This document shows, one piece after another, positions 33,605-42,716 of a stretch of DNA of 64,000 nt. The stretch is from the NCBI GenBank assembly GCA_964343805.1, contig CAYFLR010000007.1:1-64000 (forward strand), written 5' to 3'. The translations under genes were made by a program, and so were the position numbers. Every line of letters begins with the position of its first letter. The stretch's first letter is position 1. The DNA is from CAYFLR01 sp964343805. Lineage in GTDB: Bacteria > Bdellovibrionota_B > Oligoflexia > CAYFLR01. Below the pieces are notes generated by a model, which searched no databases, had not been told where the DNA came from, and worked only from the letters and a program-made list of their open reading frames with translations.

Positions 33605-33982
33605 GTGTTTCAAGGAAAAGAGGAGTTTTTCGATAAACCGGAAAGTACTTCTTCTCTTGATTCGAAGGCTAAGAAAAAATCTTCATTGAAATGTAAACAT
33701 TGCCGTCATCCCATTACCTCCATAGAGCATCTCTTTACGAAAGACAATAAAGAGGAGCATGTATTTATCAATCCCCATGGAGTTATTTATCATATTGGTT
33801 GTTTTGAAAAAGCCAATGGCTGTGATATATATGGAGAGCCACAGTATGAGTATTCTTGGTTTAATGGGTTTCTATGGAGTTTAGCTCTCTGCGGAGAGTG
33901 TTGTCAACATTTGGGTTGGTACTTTACAAGCGATAAGGATGATGAATTTTTTGGTCTGATTTTAGACCGTTTGTGTGAGTGA
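33605..33982 (+). CDS. Bacterial cereblon-type CULT-domain protein
   Basis: A 125-residue cytoplasmic protein from a GTG at 33605 with AAGGAG 7 bp upstream; a longer GTG frame from 33530 has no such site. It matches the CULT domain, the thalidomide-binding fold of eukaryotic cereblon. Zinc Cys at 30/33 (CKHC) and 96/99 (CGEC). The aromatic cage Trp85, Trp91 and Trp105 with Phe107 has the same 6- and 14-residue spacing as human cereblon Trp380, Trp386 and Trp400, and the same Cys offset. Single-domain CULT proteins are known in a few bacteria, where the natural ligand is debated (imide-type or cyclised Gln/Asn ends, uridine). No E3-ligase context exists here. The FG-GAP gene starts 26 bp downstream. 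Confidence 0.88.
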   Translation: MFQGKEEFFDKPESTSSLDSKAKKKSSLKCKHCRHPITSIEHLFTKDNKEEHVFINPHGVIYHIGCFEKANGCDIYGEPQYEYSWFNGFLWSLALCGECCQHLGWYFTSDKDDEFFGLILDRLCE

Positions 33983-34008
33983 TCATTTGGAGTTAAGGAG
34001 TCTTTTTT

Positions 34009-35160
34009 ATGAAACTATTATTCACAGCACTTTTTATTTGGAATTTGGCATCACCCCTTTTGGCTTTAGATGAAAGTTACACTCTGTCTAAATATGATAC
34101 CGGAAGCCATCCAGAGGCTATGGTGGCTCTTGATATAAATAACGACCGACTTTTAGATCTGGTGGTGATCAATAATAAAAGTCAAAGTATGCAAACCTTT
34201 TTGGGGCAGATGAATGCACCTTCTTTATTTTCCCTTAAGACTCCCTATAGTTCTTCTTTGAAGGCTCCTGAAAGTACTTATTACTTGCCTGATCCCTCAG
34301 ATCTAAAGCAGATCTCCTTTTCAGCTGAATCCCCTGCTACCTTTTTAATGGGACACTTCTTACATAATGCCATTACCATTCATCATGTAAAATCAGATTA
34401 TCAATTTACCACAGAAGACTACTTTGTGGTTCCCTTTGATCTGTACGACTTTGGGGTGGTAGATCTAAACGGGGACTTTATCCCTGATCTCATCGCTATG
34501 GGAATATCTGAATTTGCGGTTTATCCGGGAAACAAAGATCAGAACTTTGACTCAGACCCACTCTACTTTGCAAACCATGAACAGCTCCAAGATTTGAGTG
34601 CTATCAGGATTGCCGATGTAAACCAAGATGGTCATCTTGATATTGTGATGGTGGACTCTGAAGCTCATCAGGTGTTGATCTATGCCGGTGATAGTTTGGG
34701 GCAATTTACCCCTATTCCCCTTCAATTAAAAACGGGAGTTTATCCCTATACTTTTAAAATCCAAGATCTTAATAATGATAACGCTCCTGAAATAGTGGTG
34801 GGAAACTTTATGGGTGAGCATCTAGATATCTTCTGGGGACAAACTTATGCATGGCCTCACTCTTCAAAAATGCAAATCTCAAGTCATAATCGAACGGTCA
34901 AATTGGCTATTGGAGATATGAACAATGACGGCTTCAATGATTTGTTAACAGTCTCTTTCAATCAGCCTTGGTTGTTTATTTATCCTAGTGATCAGGGCAA
35001 AGAATTTGATCCCAGTCAAACAACGATGCTTAAAACAGGGGATAATCCACGGGATCTGATCTTAGAAGACTTTAACCAAGATGAGGTTTTGGACATTGCC
35101 ATTTTAAATAATCGTGGGAATTCTATTTGGCTCTATTTAAGTAAAGTTGCTCATGAATAG
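34009..35160 (+). CDS. Exported FG-GAP/VCBS-repeat beta-propeller
   Basis: A 383-residue protein with a signal peptide (ends in PLLALDE). Six or seven FG-GAP-like blades each carry a calcium-type loop: DINNDRLLDLV, DLNGDFIPDLI, DVNQDGHLDIV, DLNNDNAPEIV, DMNNDGFNDLL, DFNQDEVLDIA. The fold is an integrin-like propeller used for binding outside the cytoplasm; no enzyme motif is visible. The start is supported by AAGGAG. It may be co-transcribed with the CULT gene, though one is exported and the other is not. Confidence 0.85.
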   Translation: MKLLFTALFIWNLASPLLALDESYTLSKYDTGSHPEAMVALDINNDRLLDLVVINNKSQSMQTFLGQMNAPSLFSLKTPYSSSLKAPESTYYLPDPSDLKQISFSAESPATFLMGHFLHNAITIHHVKSDYQFTTEDYFVVPFDLYDFGVVDLNGDFIPDLIAMGISEFAVYPGNKDQNFDSDPLYFANHEQLQDLSAIRIADVNQDGHLDIVMVDSEAHQVLIYAGDSLGQFTPIPLQLKTGVYPYTFKIQDLNNDNAPEIVVGNFMGEHLDIFWGQTYAWPHSSKMQISSHNRTVKLAIGDMNNDGFNDLLTVSFNQPWLFIYPSDQGKEFDPSQTTMLKTGDNPRDLILEDFNQDEVLDIAILNNRGNSIWLYLSKVAHE

Positions 35161-35194
35161 AAAAACCCCTTAATGGCTCCTTGCCAAAAAGGGG
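35160..35194 (-). terminator. Rho-independent terminator for the minus-strand lipoprotein gene
   Basis: Read on the minus strand: CCCCTT paired with AAGGGG (35189-35194 with 35166-35171), an inner TGGC/GCCA stem, then a T5 run (35165-35161). The last T lies next to the stop codon of the convergent FG-GAP gene. Confidence 0.75.
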
Positions 35195-35212
35195 ATAAAG
35201 AGGGCGAGGGGA

Positions 35213-36991
35213 TTACTTGCAACCTTCGATGGTTTTAACTACTGCAGCGTCTCCCTTTGATTTATCGTAGTATTTGTAGACGGGTTTTTCCGGTTCAAAA
35301 TCGTGACATTGTCCTTCAGTTAAACTTAGTTCAAAATCGTCATTTGAAGACATGAGATACAATTCACCTTTTAATACTTTGAGATAGTCTTCCTTAAAAC
35401 TGACTTCAAGTTGGGTTTGTTCGGCTGCTTTTAATATAATTTCCATCTCTTTTTCTTTTTCAGCCTCTATTTTATTTTTAGCGAAAGGCTCTAAATTCAA
35501 CAGAAGTTGGGCATCAATTCCGGTTCTATTATCGATTTTCAAGGTCTCATTTTCATATGTGAGGAGAATTTCAATTTCAGGAATCAGTTGAGTGAGAACA
35601 ATAATATCTTGTTCTCCATAACTTAACCTAAAGGGGATCTCTTTTGCAAAATTACCTGTAAGACTGAGGGTTTCACTACGAGCATCCAATACCAAACGAG
35701 CATCCATACCGCCAGCCTCTAATTCGATATTTGGATCTTCGTGTGTGAGGTAGGTTTTTTTCTTATCATCTTCTAAATAATTCTTTGCAATGAGAGTCTT
35801 GAGTTCATCGAGCTTTGCCTTTAATTCAAGTGTTTGATCTTTCGCACTGGAAATGACTATGAGTTCAGCCGTTGCAGGGAGAGATATTTTAAAATCTCCT
35901 TTGGAACTGGAGACGGTTAAAGAGAGAGCTTCTGGTATTTCTGCTTTTAATTCATAAATGCCATTTTCTTTTGAGAAGAGATGGAGAGCAATAATTCCTT
36001 TCCAGTCGTTGGTCGCTTTTACATAGCTTTCCTTATCATTTTCATTAAAAGCAAATTCTACAAAACTAGCCAGTTGTTCGGCATCAGCATAGAAGGAAAC
36101 TTCTTCTTCAGATAAAAAGAGAGTAAAAGGCTCTTCTCCTGTTGCTCCGACAATTAAGGTCGCTACATAAGAGTTTTCTTCTTCTCTAGTAAAGCGGATT
36201 TGGATTTCACCTTGTTCAACCAGGTATTGACACTTTCTGTCCATTTCATATTGAACGGGCTGCTTTTTGGGGCTTGGCTGCTTTTTCTGTTTTGATTTTT
36301 TAGCAGGATATTTTTTTTGACTCGGGGTGCTGTTACTATTACTGGAAGTTTTATGTTCCACATCAACTGAGCCATTCACTCGGACTTCACCTTCTCCCGG
36401 TATTTTCACTATCACGCCAAACTCAGTATGTACAGTGGTAGTCTGTTCTTGAGCAGACACTAAATGGTATTTGGGTTTGGGTTGTACTTTTCTGCGGCAA
36501 AGAGTTCCTGCATTGAGTTGGTAGGTAACGGCATCAAATTCTTGCTCTACTATGTTTCGATCTAAAAGAACTTTGCTGATAAGAAACTGTTCCACTTCTC
36601 TCATGGCTTGTTCAACCGGTTTTTTATCTATAATACCTTTTTTATACCACTTCTCATCTTTAAAGGATTGAAGGCGGTTCAGGTAATCGAGGGATTTGGT
36701 CGCACTATTCACTTTTTGAGTAAAGAACTCTTTGAAGACCATTTTGATTTCATGGCTACTTATGGGGCCTTGTTCTGGGGTGTAATTGGATCCTGCTGGA
36801 TACATAGTCGAAGGGGAATGACCACCGCCACTGCTGTAAGTATTATTTGGAGTTCCGCCATTCATGGGGGGATAAGGTTGACCTTGATTATTGTCATTCC
36901 CATTCATTGGCAGCTGGTTGCAGCCAGTTAAAAGGTAGACTAATAACATCACGAGCATGCAGTACATGCTGCGGTTAACTAGGTTGTTCAT
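35213..36991 (-). CDS. Large acidic lipoprotein, unrecognised
   Basis: A 592-residue protein with a classical lipobox (LLTGCNQ, Cys24). A Pro/Gly/Asn-rich linker follows (to about 75), then a helical segment (EIKMVFKEFF to LISKVLLDR) and a Lys/Pro/Gln-rich basic stretch (about 225-245). The rest repeats a pattern of beta-hairpins in which an -E-L-x-V- strand is followed by charged turns (LELKAKLDELK, LTGNFAKEI, LTYENETLKI, LEVSFKEDYL), suggesting a long beta structure. Function unknown. GAGGAG precedes the ATG; an intrinsic terminator follows the stop. Confidence 0.72.
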   Translation of the reverse strand: MNNLVNRSMYCMLVMLLVYLLTGCNQLPMNGNDNNQGQPYPPMNGGTPNNTYSSGGGHSPSTMYPAGSNYTPEQGPISSHEIKMVFKEFFTQKVNSATKSLDYLNRLQSFKDEKWYKKGIIDKKPVEQAMREVEQFLISKVLLDRNIVEQEFDAVTYQLNAGTLCRRKVQPKPKYHLVSAQEQTTTVHTEFGVIVKIPGEGEVRVNGSVDVEHKTSSNSNSTPSQKKYPAKKSKQKKQPSPKKQPVQYEMDRKCQYLVEQGEIQIRFTREEENSYVATLIVGATGEEPFTLFLSEEEVSFYADAEQLASFVEFAFNENDKESYVKATNDWKGIIALHLFSKENGIYELKAEIPEALSLTVSSSKGDFKISLPATAELIVISSAKDQTLELKAKLDELKTLIAKNYLEDDKKKTYLTHEDPNIELEAGGMDARLVLDARSETLSLTGNFAKEIPFRLSYGEQDIIVLTQLIPEIEILLTYENETLKIDNRTGIDAQLLLNLEPFAKNKIEAEKEKEMEIILKAAEQTQLEVSFKEDYLKVLKGELYLMSSNDDFELSLTEGQCHDFEPEKPVYKYYDKSKGDAAVVKTIEGCK

Positions 36992-37042
36992 GACTTTCTC
37001 CTCTAATTGTCGTAAAACAACGATCGCTATTTAGTTGTTTTT

Positions 37043-37193
37043 AACACCATGGTGTTGCGCTTACTCTTTTTTAAAGCAATATGTGTGCCAGTTGCTTAAG
37101 ATACAGATTTTTAATGGGTTTTTATTATTGGAGAGGCGGAATGCCAACTTGAATTGGCATCTACCAAGTGGGAAAGTGCCCAAAAGGTGGGCA
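37043..37193. promoter_or_regulatory. Cluster of three inverted repeats upstream of a small exported-protein gene
   Basis: Three palindromes occur in 150 bp: AACACCATGGTGTT (37043-37056, perfect 14-bp), ATGCCAA-CTTGAA-TTGGCAT (37141-37160) and TGCCCA-AAAGG-TGGGCA (37177-37193). None is followed by a T run on the plus strand, so they do not look like terminators. They lie in the 281-bp gap between divergent genes and could be operators or leader hairpins for the gene at 37273. Confidence 0.5.
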
Positions 37194-37272
37194 GAAAAAA
37201 AATTTTGACCTCACCGGACAGCTATGGTAAAGGGGGTGGGAATCCAAAAAAAATTTTTATAGGAGAAAAGTC

Positions 37273-37752
37273 ATGTTCCAACTAACCAGAAAATTCGTTG
37301 CAGCCATTATTTTAATGAGCCTCCCTTTAACCATTTGGGCAGGTTCCATTCTTCCCAGTGAGAAAGAGGCGCTAAATTCGTTACGAAATACTTTAACTGC
37401 TGTGTATCAAGGTGAAACTGAAGATGGTTTCTTTTGTGTTGTAGATACTTTTATGGAGCCTGATTACATAGAGCAAGATCATCAAATTGTGAGTATGTAT
37501 GTTCAAAATCCTTCCACCCAATATTTTTTCGCCATTATGGATGGGGGAGTCGCGGTTTTAGAGCAAATGTCAGTAGTAAATGATGAGTTATCTTTTACTT
37601 CAAGAACAGAAGGGTTATTAAATAGCCTGACTATTGAGAAAAATCTCAAAGGCCAAGTGGCTGCCATCACTCTTTATAATGAAATGAAAGAGGGTTATGA
37701 AGGCTTAAAAGCAGCTGAGACCTGCTACATTAATCGAGTTATTACTAAGTAG
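37273..37752 (+). CDS. Small exported protein, unrecognised
   Basis: A 159-residue protein with a signal peptide (ends in TIWAGS). The mature part is acidic, with two Cys (GFFCVVD, AETCYIN) near its ends, likely a disulfide. No family recognised. AGGAG precedes the ATG. It is a single-gene unit, with several inverted repeats upstream and a strong terminator downstream, which suggests it is well expressed or tightly regulated. Confidence 0.72.
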   Translation: MFQLTRKFVAAIILMSLPLTIWAGSILPSEKEALNSLRNTLTAVYQGETEDGFFCVVDTFMEPDYIEQDHQIVSMYVQNPSTQYFFAIMDGGVAVLEQMSVVNDELSFTSRTEGLLNSLTIEKNLKGQVAAITLYNEMKEGYEGLKAAETCYINRVITK

Positions 37753-37762
37753 AAATACAACT

Positions 37763-37796
37763 CCAGGTGGTTTCATCTAACCACCTGGCTTTTTTT
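37763..37796 (+). terminator. Rho-independent terminator
   Basis: Perfect 10-bp stem CCAGGTGGTT / AACCACCTGG with a 6-nt loop (TCATCT), followed by CT7. It ends the small exported-protein gene and overlaps the 3' end of the convergent propeller gene. On the minus strand the T tract is poor, so it acts mainly in the plus direction. Confidence 0.92.
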
Positions 37797-39663
37797 ACCT
37801 ACATTGTCCTTTGGCATCATAGATCGAAATATCATCCACATACCAACCCCAATTTTGCACATTATCATCTGACTGAAAATTAAATACTAAGGAGACAGGG
37901 GCAAAAGGTTTAAAGTTCGTGAGGTCAAAAGTGTATTTTTTCCAACCATTTGAAACTCCTGCAAAACCTGGACGGTTGCCCAGTGCTTTCACTGTCGATG
38001 CGGGATACTTTTCTATAGGTTCAATGGGGACCAAGGTTCCAAGGATGACAATATTCACCTGACCACCATCATTTTTCTCAGTGTTATGCCAGGTCCACAG
38101 GGACATATGGGGCGATTCCATTTCACTAATATTAAGACCTGGAGTAAAAAGGCTCGAATTACTGCGGGGAGAATAGCTTCGTTTGATCCCGGTTCCCATA
38201 CAGCGAATTCCCGAATGACAACCCATAGGTCCTTTTGGTTGTCCCCACTCAAAATCAGCAATCATGCTATAACCACTTCGATAGTGTTCAAAGTCCACCA
38301 CCGGATTCCCTTTTTCTAGTTGGATAAGAGGGAGTTGTTTTTCTGATTGCTCTTTACTGAGAGCCACGCTGAAGCGCTTAGTTTGATAGCAGGGAGCTGT
38401 GACTTCAACTACATAGAAACCTGGAGTTTCTACTGTCAAAGTAAAATGACCTTCACTATCTAACTGTGTTTGATATTCTGGAAACTCTGCAATTTGAACT
38501 CTGACTTGTTCCAATGGAATTACATTATCAAGGGTCACTTGCCCTTTGATTTTTAAAGGCTGTTGCTTGCTAATTTCAGGCGAAGTCATTGCAATTCTTA
38601 TGGGTTGGTAGGGATAATTGGCATTGGCCGGTTGATTGAGAGTGAGATCAAATATTTTATGAAAGTCACCATTTTCCGGAGTGAGTTTGTATCCATCGGG
38701 AGCGTCTTCCTCAAGGATCATAAACTTTCGGTATTCTGCATTATAGATAGAGCTGCTGGCCACCCATAGCTGCTTTTTATCATTATTGTAGGAGATATCA
38801 TTCACATTTTCTAGGCCGGTGATGGTACGGAGCTTTTCACCTCGATAATCAATTTCTACTATTTTATTCCCGCCTTCAATGACCCAAAAACTATTATTCT
38901 CTTCATTGGCAGTGATACGAGAAAAGAAGGTTTTACTCTCTTTACTTACAAGGCAGCTATCATCTAAACATTTATCCACATTAAACTGTCCCTGCAGGTC
39001 TTTAAAATCGGTGAATACCATGCTGGTTTTCTTATCGCTCACAGCCACATAACCATTTCTTTGATTAATGGCGAGGCCAAAAGGGTTAGTTAAACCGGAA
39101 ATTTGAGAATACCATAGCCCATAGCTATTCAGGATGCCAATTTGGTAATGAGGACCAAAGCGATTGGCCACCCAAATGTATCCGTTGACATAATCCATAA
39201 TCATCTCTTCATTTAAAAGCCCTCCCTGTTTGAAATTAAACCCACGAAATAGATCCAAAACTTGGCCTTTAGGTCCGAGTTTAACAATGTGATTATGGTA
39301 GGAGTCGAGGACATAGAAGTAATCATTCCGATAGTCAATGGCCACACTCCAAGGAGAGGAAAATAGACTACTCTCATCATTGCCTTGCTTAAAAATGATC
39401 TTACCTTCTGCAGAGAGATGAATGAGAGACTTTTGGTTTTTGTCTATAATAGCGACACTGTCCTTTTTAGGATGAGGATAGAGATTGACAATGTGCCATA
39501 AGTTATCGCAGATAACCTTTTTTACCTCTAAAGTTTCTTTATGAACAGGAATTACACAGGAATGGTAGTATTGGTTACTTGCTGCTAACCAAATATAGTT
39601 ATTCGCCGAAAGTGTGGGTGTCAATAGACCGAAAAAAGATAGAGCTAACCATAGATAACGCAT
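37795..39663 (-). CDS. Exported NHL-type propeller with C-terminal MAM-like domain
   Basis: A 622-residue protein starting at the ATG at 39663 (GGGGGGAAG just upstream), with a signal peptide. Residues 20-320 are NHL/SMP-30-like blades (YFYVLDSYHNHIVKL, GYIWVANRFGP, GLAINQRNGYVAVSD). Then a carboxypeptidase-regulatory-like Ig domain (KIKGQVTLDN, GFYVVEVTAPCYQ). The C-terminus resembles the MAM-like/immune-inhibitor-A domain (HMSLWTWHNTE, NWGWYVDDISIYD). Such proteins bind surfaces or glycans. Upstream of its start lies the long inverted repeat shared with the divergent peptidase gene. Confidence 0.75.
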   Translation of the reverse strand: MRYLWLALSFFGLLTPTLSANNYIWLAASNQYYHSCVIPVHKETLEVKKVICDNLWHIVNLYPHPKKDSVAIIDKNQKSLIHLSAEGKIIFKQGNDESSLFSSPWSVAIDYRNDYFYVLDSYHNHIVKLGPKGQVLDLFRGFNFKQGGLLNEEMIMDYVNGYIWVANRFGPHYQIGILNSYGLWYSQISGLTNPFGLAINQRNGYVAVSDKKTSMVFTDFKDLQGQFNVDKCLDDSCLVSKESKTFFSRITANEENNSFWVIEGGNKIVEIDYRGEKLRTITGLENVNDISYNNDKKQLWVASSSIYNAEYRKFMILEEDAPDGYKLTPENGDFHKIFDLTLNQPANANYPYQPIRIAMTSPEISKQQPLKIKGQVTLDNVIPLEQVRVQIAEFPEYQTQLDSEGHFTLTVETPGFYVVEVTAPCYQTKRFSVALSKEQSEKQLPLIQLEKGNPVVDFEHYRSGYSMIADFEWGQPKGPMGCHSGIRCMGTGIKRSYSPRSNSSLFTPGLNISEMESPHMSLWTWHNTEKNDGGQVNIVILGTLVPIEPIEKYPASTVKALGNRPGFAGVSNGWKKYTFDLTNFKPFAPVSLVFNFQSDDNVQNWGWYVDDISIYDAKGQCR

Positions 39664-39702
39664 CGCTTCCCCCCCAGGTACAGATGTGAAAAATTGAAAC
39701 AA

Positions 39703-39879
39703 ATTTTAAAACCTGGATCCTCAGAACTTTTGGATCTGGAAGGTGGTGATGCTTGTGCTTCAAAGTTTACACAAAAACCGCAGATTTACCGGGGTAATTC
39801 GAGGATTTTTGTGTAAACTTTGGAGTACAATGATTGACACCTACCATTCAAAAAGTTCTGAGGATCCAGGTTTAAAATA
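39703..39879. repeat. Long inverted repeat, possible MITE
   Basis: A 177-bp near-palindrome. The left arm (39703-39779) and right arm (39803-39879) match when inverted: an outer block of about 28 bp (TTTTAAA, then CCTGGATCCTCAGAAC) differing by a single A, a diverged middle, and an inner 17-bp block CAAAGTTTACACAAAAA matched exactly. The 23-nt centre is unpaired. It has no coding capacity and lies in the shared upstream region of divergent genes. The structure resembles a miniature inverted-repeat element; I see no certain target duplication and no second copy in the window. Confidence 0.75.
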
Positions 39880-40015
39880 CCCTAAACCAGTCAAATAGAC
39901 TTTGCAATCACTATTATTCCTAGAGAAACTACTTAAAAAGAATTGGTTAAAAATATAGAAAAATTTGACAAAATAACAAAAAAAGAGTATGTTAGAGCCC
40001 GAAAAAGGAGGTTCT

Positions 40016-41845
40016 ATGAGAAAATTCCCTTTAATTATTAGTCTTTTATCTCTTGTTTGGTTTGTTCCTATCTTTGCTGATGAAAATCCTCAACTTATGG
40101 AGCAGCAACAGCTCCTTTTCTCTGTAAAAAATTATCAATGGAAATCGCTAAAATATCTTGGATATCGAGATGTGATGGATAATCCAGAAATTGAACTAGA
40201 AGATGTCCCTGAGGGTTACGAGCATATGTACCTTAAAGCAACTATCACCTTTTTAGGTTTTCTGCCTAAAATGGAGATCGTATTACCTCACGCCATATAT
40301 GGCAGAAGCCCTCATAAAGACTACAGTTTGTACAATTATAGTTTTACTCTTAAGCTGAACGTTCCTGAATTTGTGGACATTGAGGAGATTGATCAAATTC
40401 AGTTTTCAGATCTTGAAGATAAAGAGATGGGCCTTTTAAAGGGTCCTTTTACTTTACCTGCTCATTATCAAGATCCTCAACCTTATGAAGGCGAAACTTT
40501 AGCCGTTGAACTCATCCATTCTGCTCCATCCGATGAGGCTTTTGATATTGTGTTATTGGGTGATGGTTTTACTAAGGAGGAGATGGATATTAGCTCTGAA
40601 TCAGCTCTTTTAGCCAGTAAGTTTGGGATTCATGCGCGCAAGTATATGGAGCAACTGCTTAATAAACCTCCCTTTGATTCATTGAAAGATCGAATTAATG
40701 TCTGGATTGTAGGATCTCCTTCAGAAGAGTCTGGTGCTGATCTGCCCAGCGAAAACATTTATAAAAATACTACATTTGATACCACCTTCGATACTTACTG
40801 TCATCGACGGGCCTTAACCATAAAAGATCAAGCCACTGCTTTGAAGGTGGCTATGGAAGTTCCTTTTGATCTTCCTATTATGATGGTAAACAGCACTGTT
40901 TACGGTGGTCAGGGAGGAGATATACCCACTTTTTCTCTTAATAAGTGGGCCTTTAATATATTGGTTCATGAGCTAGGGCACACTCTAGGTATGCTGGCTG
41001 ACAGCTATTATTATTTCTCTGATAAAACCAGTGCTCATCAGTGTAAAGATTCCCATTTGGGGAGTCGAGCTGTTAAAAAAGGAAATCATTGGGGNNNNNN
41101 NNNNAATTCCTTCTATGAAGAAGAGGACAAACTGGCTCCCAATGTTTCTAAAAAGGGAAATACTTATGAGGTTAAATGGAGCGATTTTTTGACGGATGAT
41201 TCAAAAGTTATTGGGATAAATTACCCTGCCGGAGTCCCGGAGTTCAATGAAGAGTCATTGCAGGTCACCTATCAGTTCCCTATTCAATCCTCTCTCGATC
41301 AATTACTTTTGCTACCAGGCCCTTCTTTAAATTTAAATCAAAGACTAATAGCCACTATTCAATCCATAAGTATGGGTGAAAGAACTTTTGAAGAAAATGA
41401 TTTTATTTTGACAGAACTGCCGGTGCAGTATCAAGAAAACACATACAGATATGACTTTTTGAAACTGCCTGATGTGGCTGTATCAGCAGGCGAGAAGGTT
41501 GAACTGACTCTCACTTTAAAAAACAGGGCAGGATTCGATCTATTTAAGCGGGTTAAACAGGACGCTCATTCATTAGTTCTTCCCTCCGATGTCTTTAACC
41601 CTTTTGAACTGGGTGTGTTTCAAGGGTCTTATGTGGATTTAGTTAAAGTTTATCGTCCTTCTTACCTTTCCTGCATGATTCAATCTGCTTATCCATTTAA
41701 TGAGGTCGAGAGTGCGGCATTACTTCAAACTATGGAAAGGTCTTTAATGGAATTAGATGCATTTCTAACTACCACCTCGGTGCCAAAAGAGGTGACATTT
41801 CCCGAAGCAGATATCATCCCCAGCATGAATCATTGGCAACATTAA
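40016..41845 (+). CDS. Exported M64-family metallopeptidase
   Basis: About 609 residues (one 10-N gap at 41095-41104 kept in frame). The start at 40016 follows AAAGGAGG; signal peptide ends VPIFADE. The M64 (IgA peptidase-like) domain is clear: DIVLLGDGFTKEEMD, INVWIVGSPSEESGAD, and VHELGHTLGMLADSYY with zinc ligands His318, His322 and Asp329 and catalytic Glu319. About 280 residues follow. It is expected to cleave extracellular or periplasmic proteins. It is divergent from the propeller gene across the long inverted repeat and converges on the lipoprotein at 41852. Confidence 0.88.
   Translation: MRKFPLIISLLSLVWFVPIFADENPQLMEQQQLLFSVKNYQWKSLKYLGYRDVMDNPEIELEDVPEGYEHMYLKATITFLGFLPKMEIVLPHAIYGRSPHKDYSLYNYSFTLKLNVPEFVDIEEIDQIQFSDLEDKEMGLLKGPFTLPAHYQDPQPYEGETLAVELIHSAPSDEAFDIVLLGDGFTKEEMDISSESALLASKFGIHARKYMEQLLNKPPFDSLKDRINVWIVGSPSEESGADLPSENIYKNTTFDTTFDTYCHRRALTIKDQATALKVAMEVPFDLPIMMVNSTVYGGQGGDIPTFSLNKWAFNILVHELGHTLGMLADSYYYFSDKTSAHQCKDSHLGSRAVKKGNHWXXXXNSFYEEEDKLAPNVSKKGNTYEVKWSDFLTDDSKVIGINYPAGVPEFNEESLQVTYQFPIQSSLDQLLLLPGPSLNLNQRLIATIQSISMGERTFEENDFILTELPVQYQENTYRYDFLKLPDVAVSAGEKVELTLTLKNRAGFDLFKRVKQDAHSLVLPSDVFNPFELGVFQGSYVDLVKVYRPSYLSCMIQSAYPFNEVESAALLQTMERSLMELDAFLTTTSVPKEVTFPEADIIPSMNHWQH
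41095..41104. other. Assembly gap (10 N) inside M64 peptidase gene
   Basis: Ten N, 3' of the zinc motif. The reading frame is open on both sides; a few residues or more may be missing. Confidence 0.95.
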
Positions 41846-41851
41846 CCAACG

Positions 41852-42571
41852 CTATTGCAAAAGATATTGAGGTGCCGGACAGGAAGCATTTTGATTTCTT
41901 GGCATCTCTTTAATAGTGCTCACGATCTGCCTGAGTACGTTTCCTTTGATATTTTGATCTAATTGATGCCAATCCAGGTAATACTTTGGTGCATTTTGAT
42001 TGAGTTCGTTATCTAGCTTGACTGGAAAAGTACTTGCTCCTCTTTCTACAAAAACTCCCCCTGCTGCTATCATGGCCAGTCCATAGGCTTTATGAGATAG
42101 TTCTGGAACTGGAGCAAGGACGGAAGCAGTGCCAAAATAGAGAGCCACCCCACCTAAAGAGATATAAAATCCACTGACATAAGTGGTAGGATCTTTGAGT
42201 ACCTCTTTTGCATCTTCCATATTAAAAGCTTGCAAGGTGCGGGTTAACTTTTTCCATTTGGAGGCCTGATCAAACTTTTCTTTCAGCTCATTATAGGAGA
42301 TATACTGACGATGAACCCCCTGGGCATTATTAATCAATTCAGGCAGTGGCAACTTGCTGTACTCATCATACTTACTCCCATCTTTGAGGGTGCTTTGATA
42401 GAAACAATAGGATTCCTTACTTTCATCAGGGAGGGCAAAAAGTAGGGTGAGAGTTCCATCCGCTCCCCGGGAGTAGATGGCTTTTTCTGAACTGCTCTCT
42501 CCCTCTCGATTTTTGCAAGAAAGAAGCGTCGAAAAGAAGATGGAGATTATTAAAAATTTAAATATATTCAT
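41852..42571 (-). CDS. Lipoprotein with Gly-rich hydrophobic hairpin
   Basis: A 239-residue protein with a lipobox (STLLSCKNR). Two neighbouring hydrophobic, Gly/Ala-rich segments (FYISLGGVALYFGTAS and AYGLAMIAAGGVFVE) could form a membrane hairpin. The rest is helical. No family recognised. GAGGAAA precedes the ATG. Its 3' end is only 6 bp from the stop of the convergent M64 gene. Confidence 0.7.
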   Translation of the reverse strand: MNIFKFLIISIFFSTLLSCKNREGESSSEKAIYSRGADGTLTLLFALPDESKESYCFYQSTLKDGSKYDEYSKLPLPELINNAQGVHRQYISYNELKEKFDQASKWKKLTRTLQAFNMEDAKEVLKDPTTYVSGFYISLGGVALYFGTASVLAPVPELSHKAYGLAMIAAGGVFVERGASTFPVKLDNELNQNAPKYYLDWHQLDQNIKGNVLRQIVSTIKEMPRNQNASCPAPQYLLQ

Positions 42572-42716
42572 GATTTCCTCTGTTTACAAATGGGCTTTAA
42601 AGTCGGTTGTTATTTCATCTATTATAGCATAGAACTCTTTTTCACTTGGATTTAAAAGAGGTTTTCGCTATCCTAAAATTTCGTAAAAAAGTGAATTAAA
42701 TTTTGGGGAGGTCGTT

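Noticed and set aside
37177..37193. Terminator upstream of the gene at 37273
   Set aside because: The hairpin is followed by A residues on the plus strand and lacks a T run on the minus strand.
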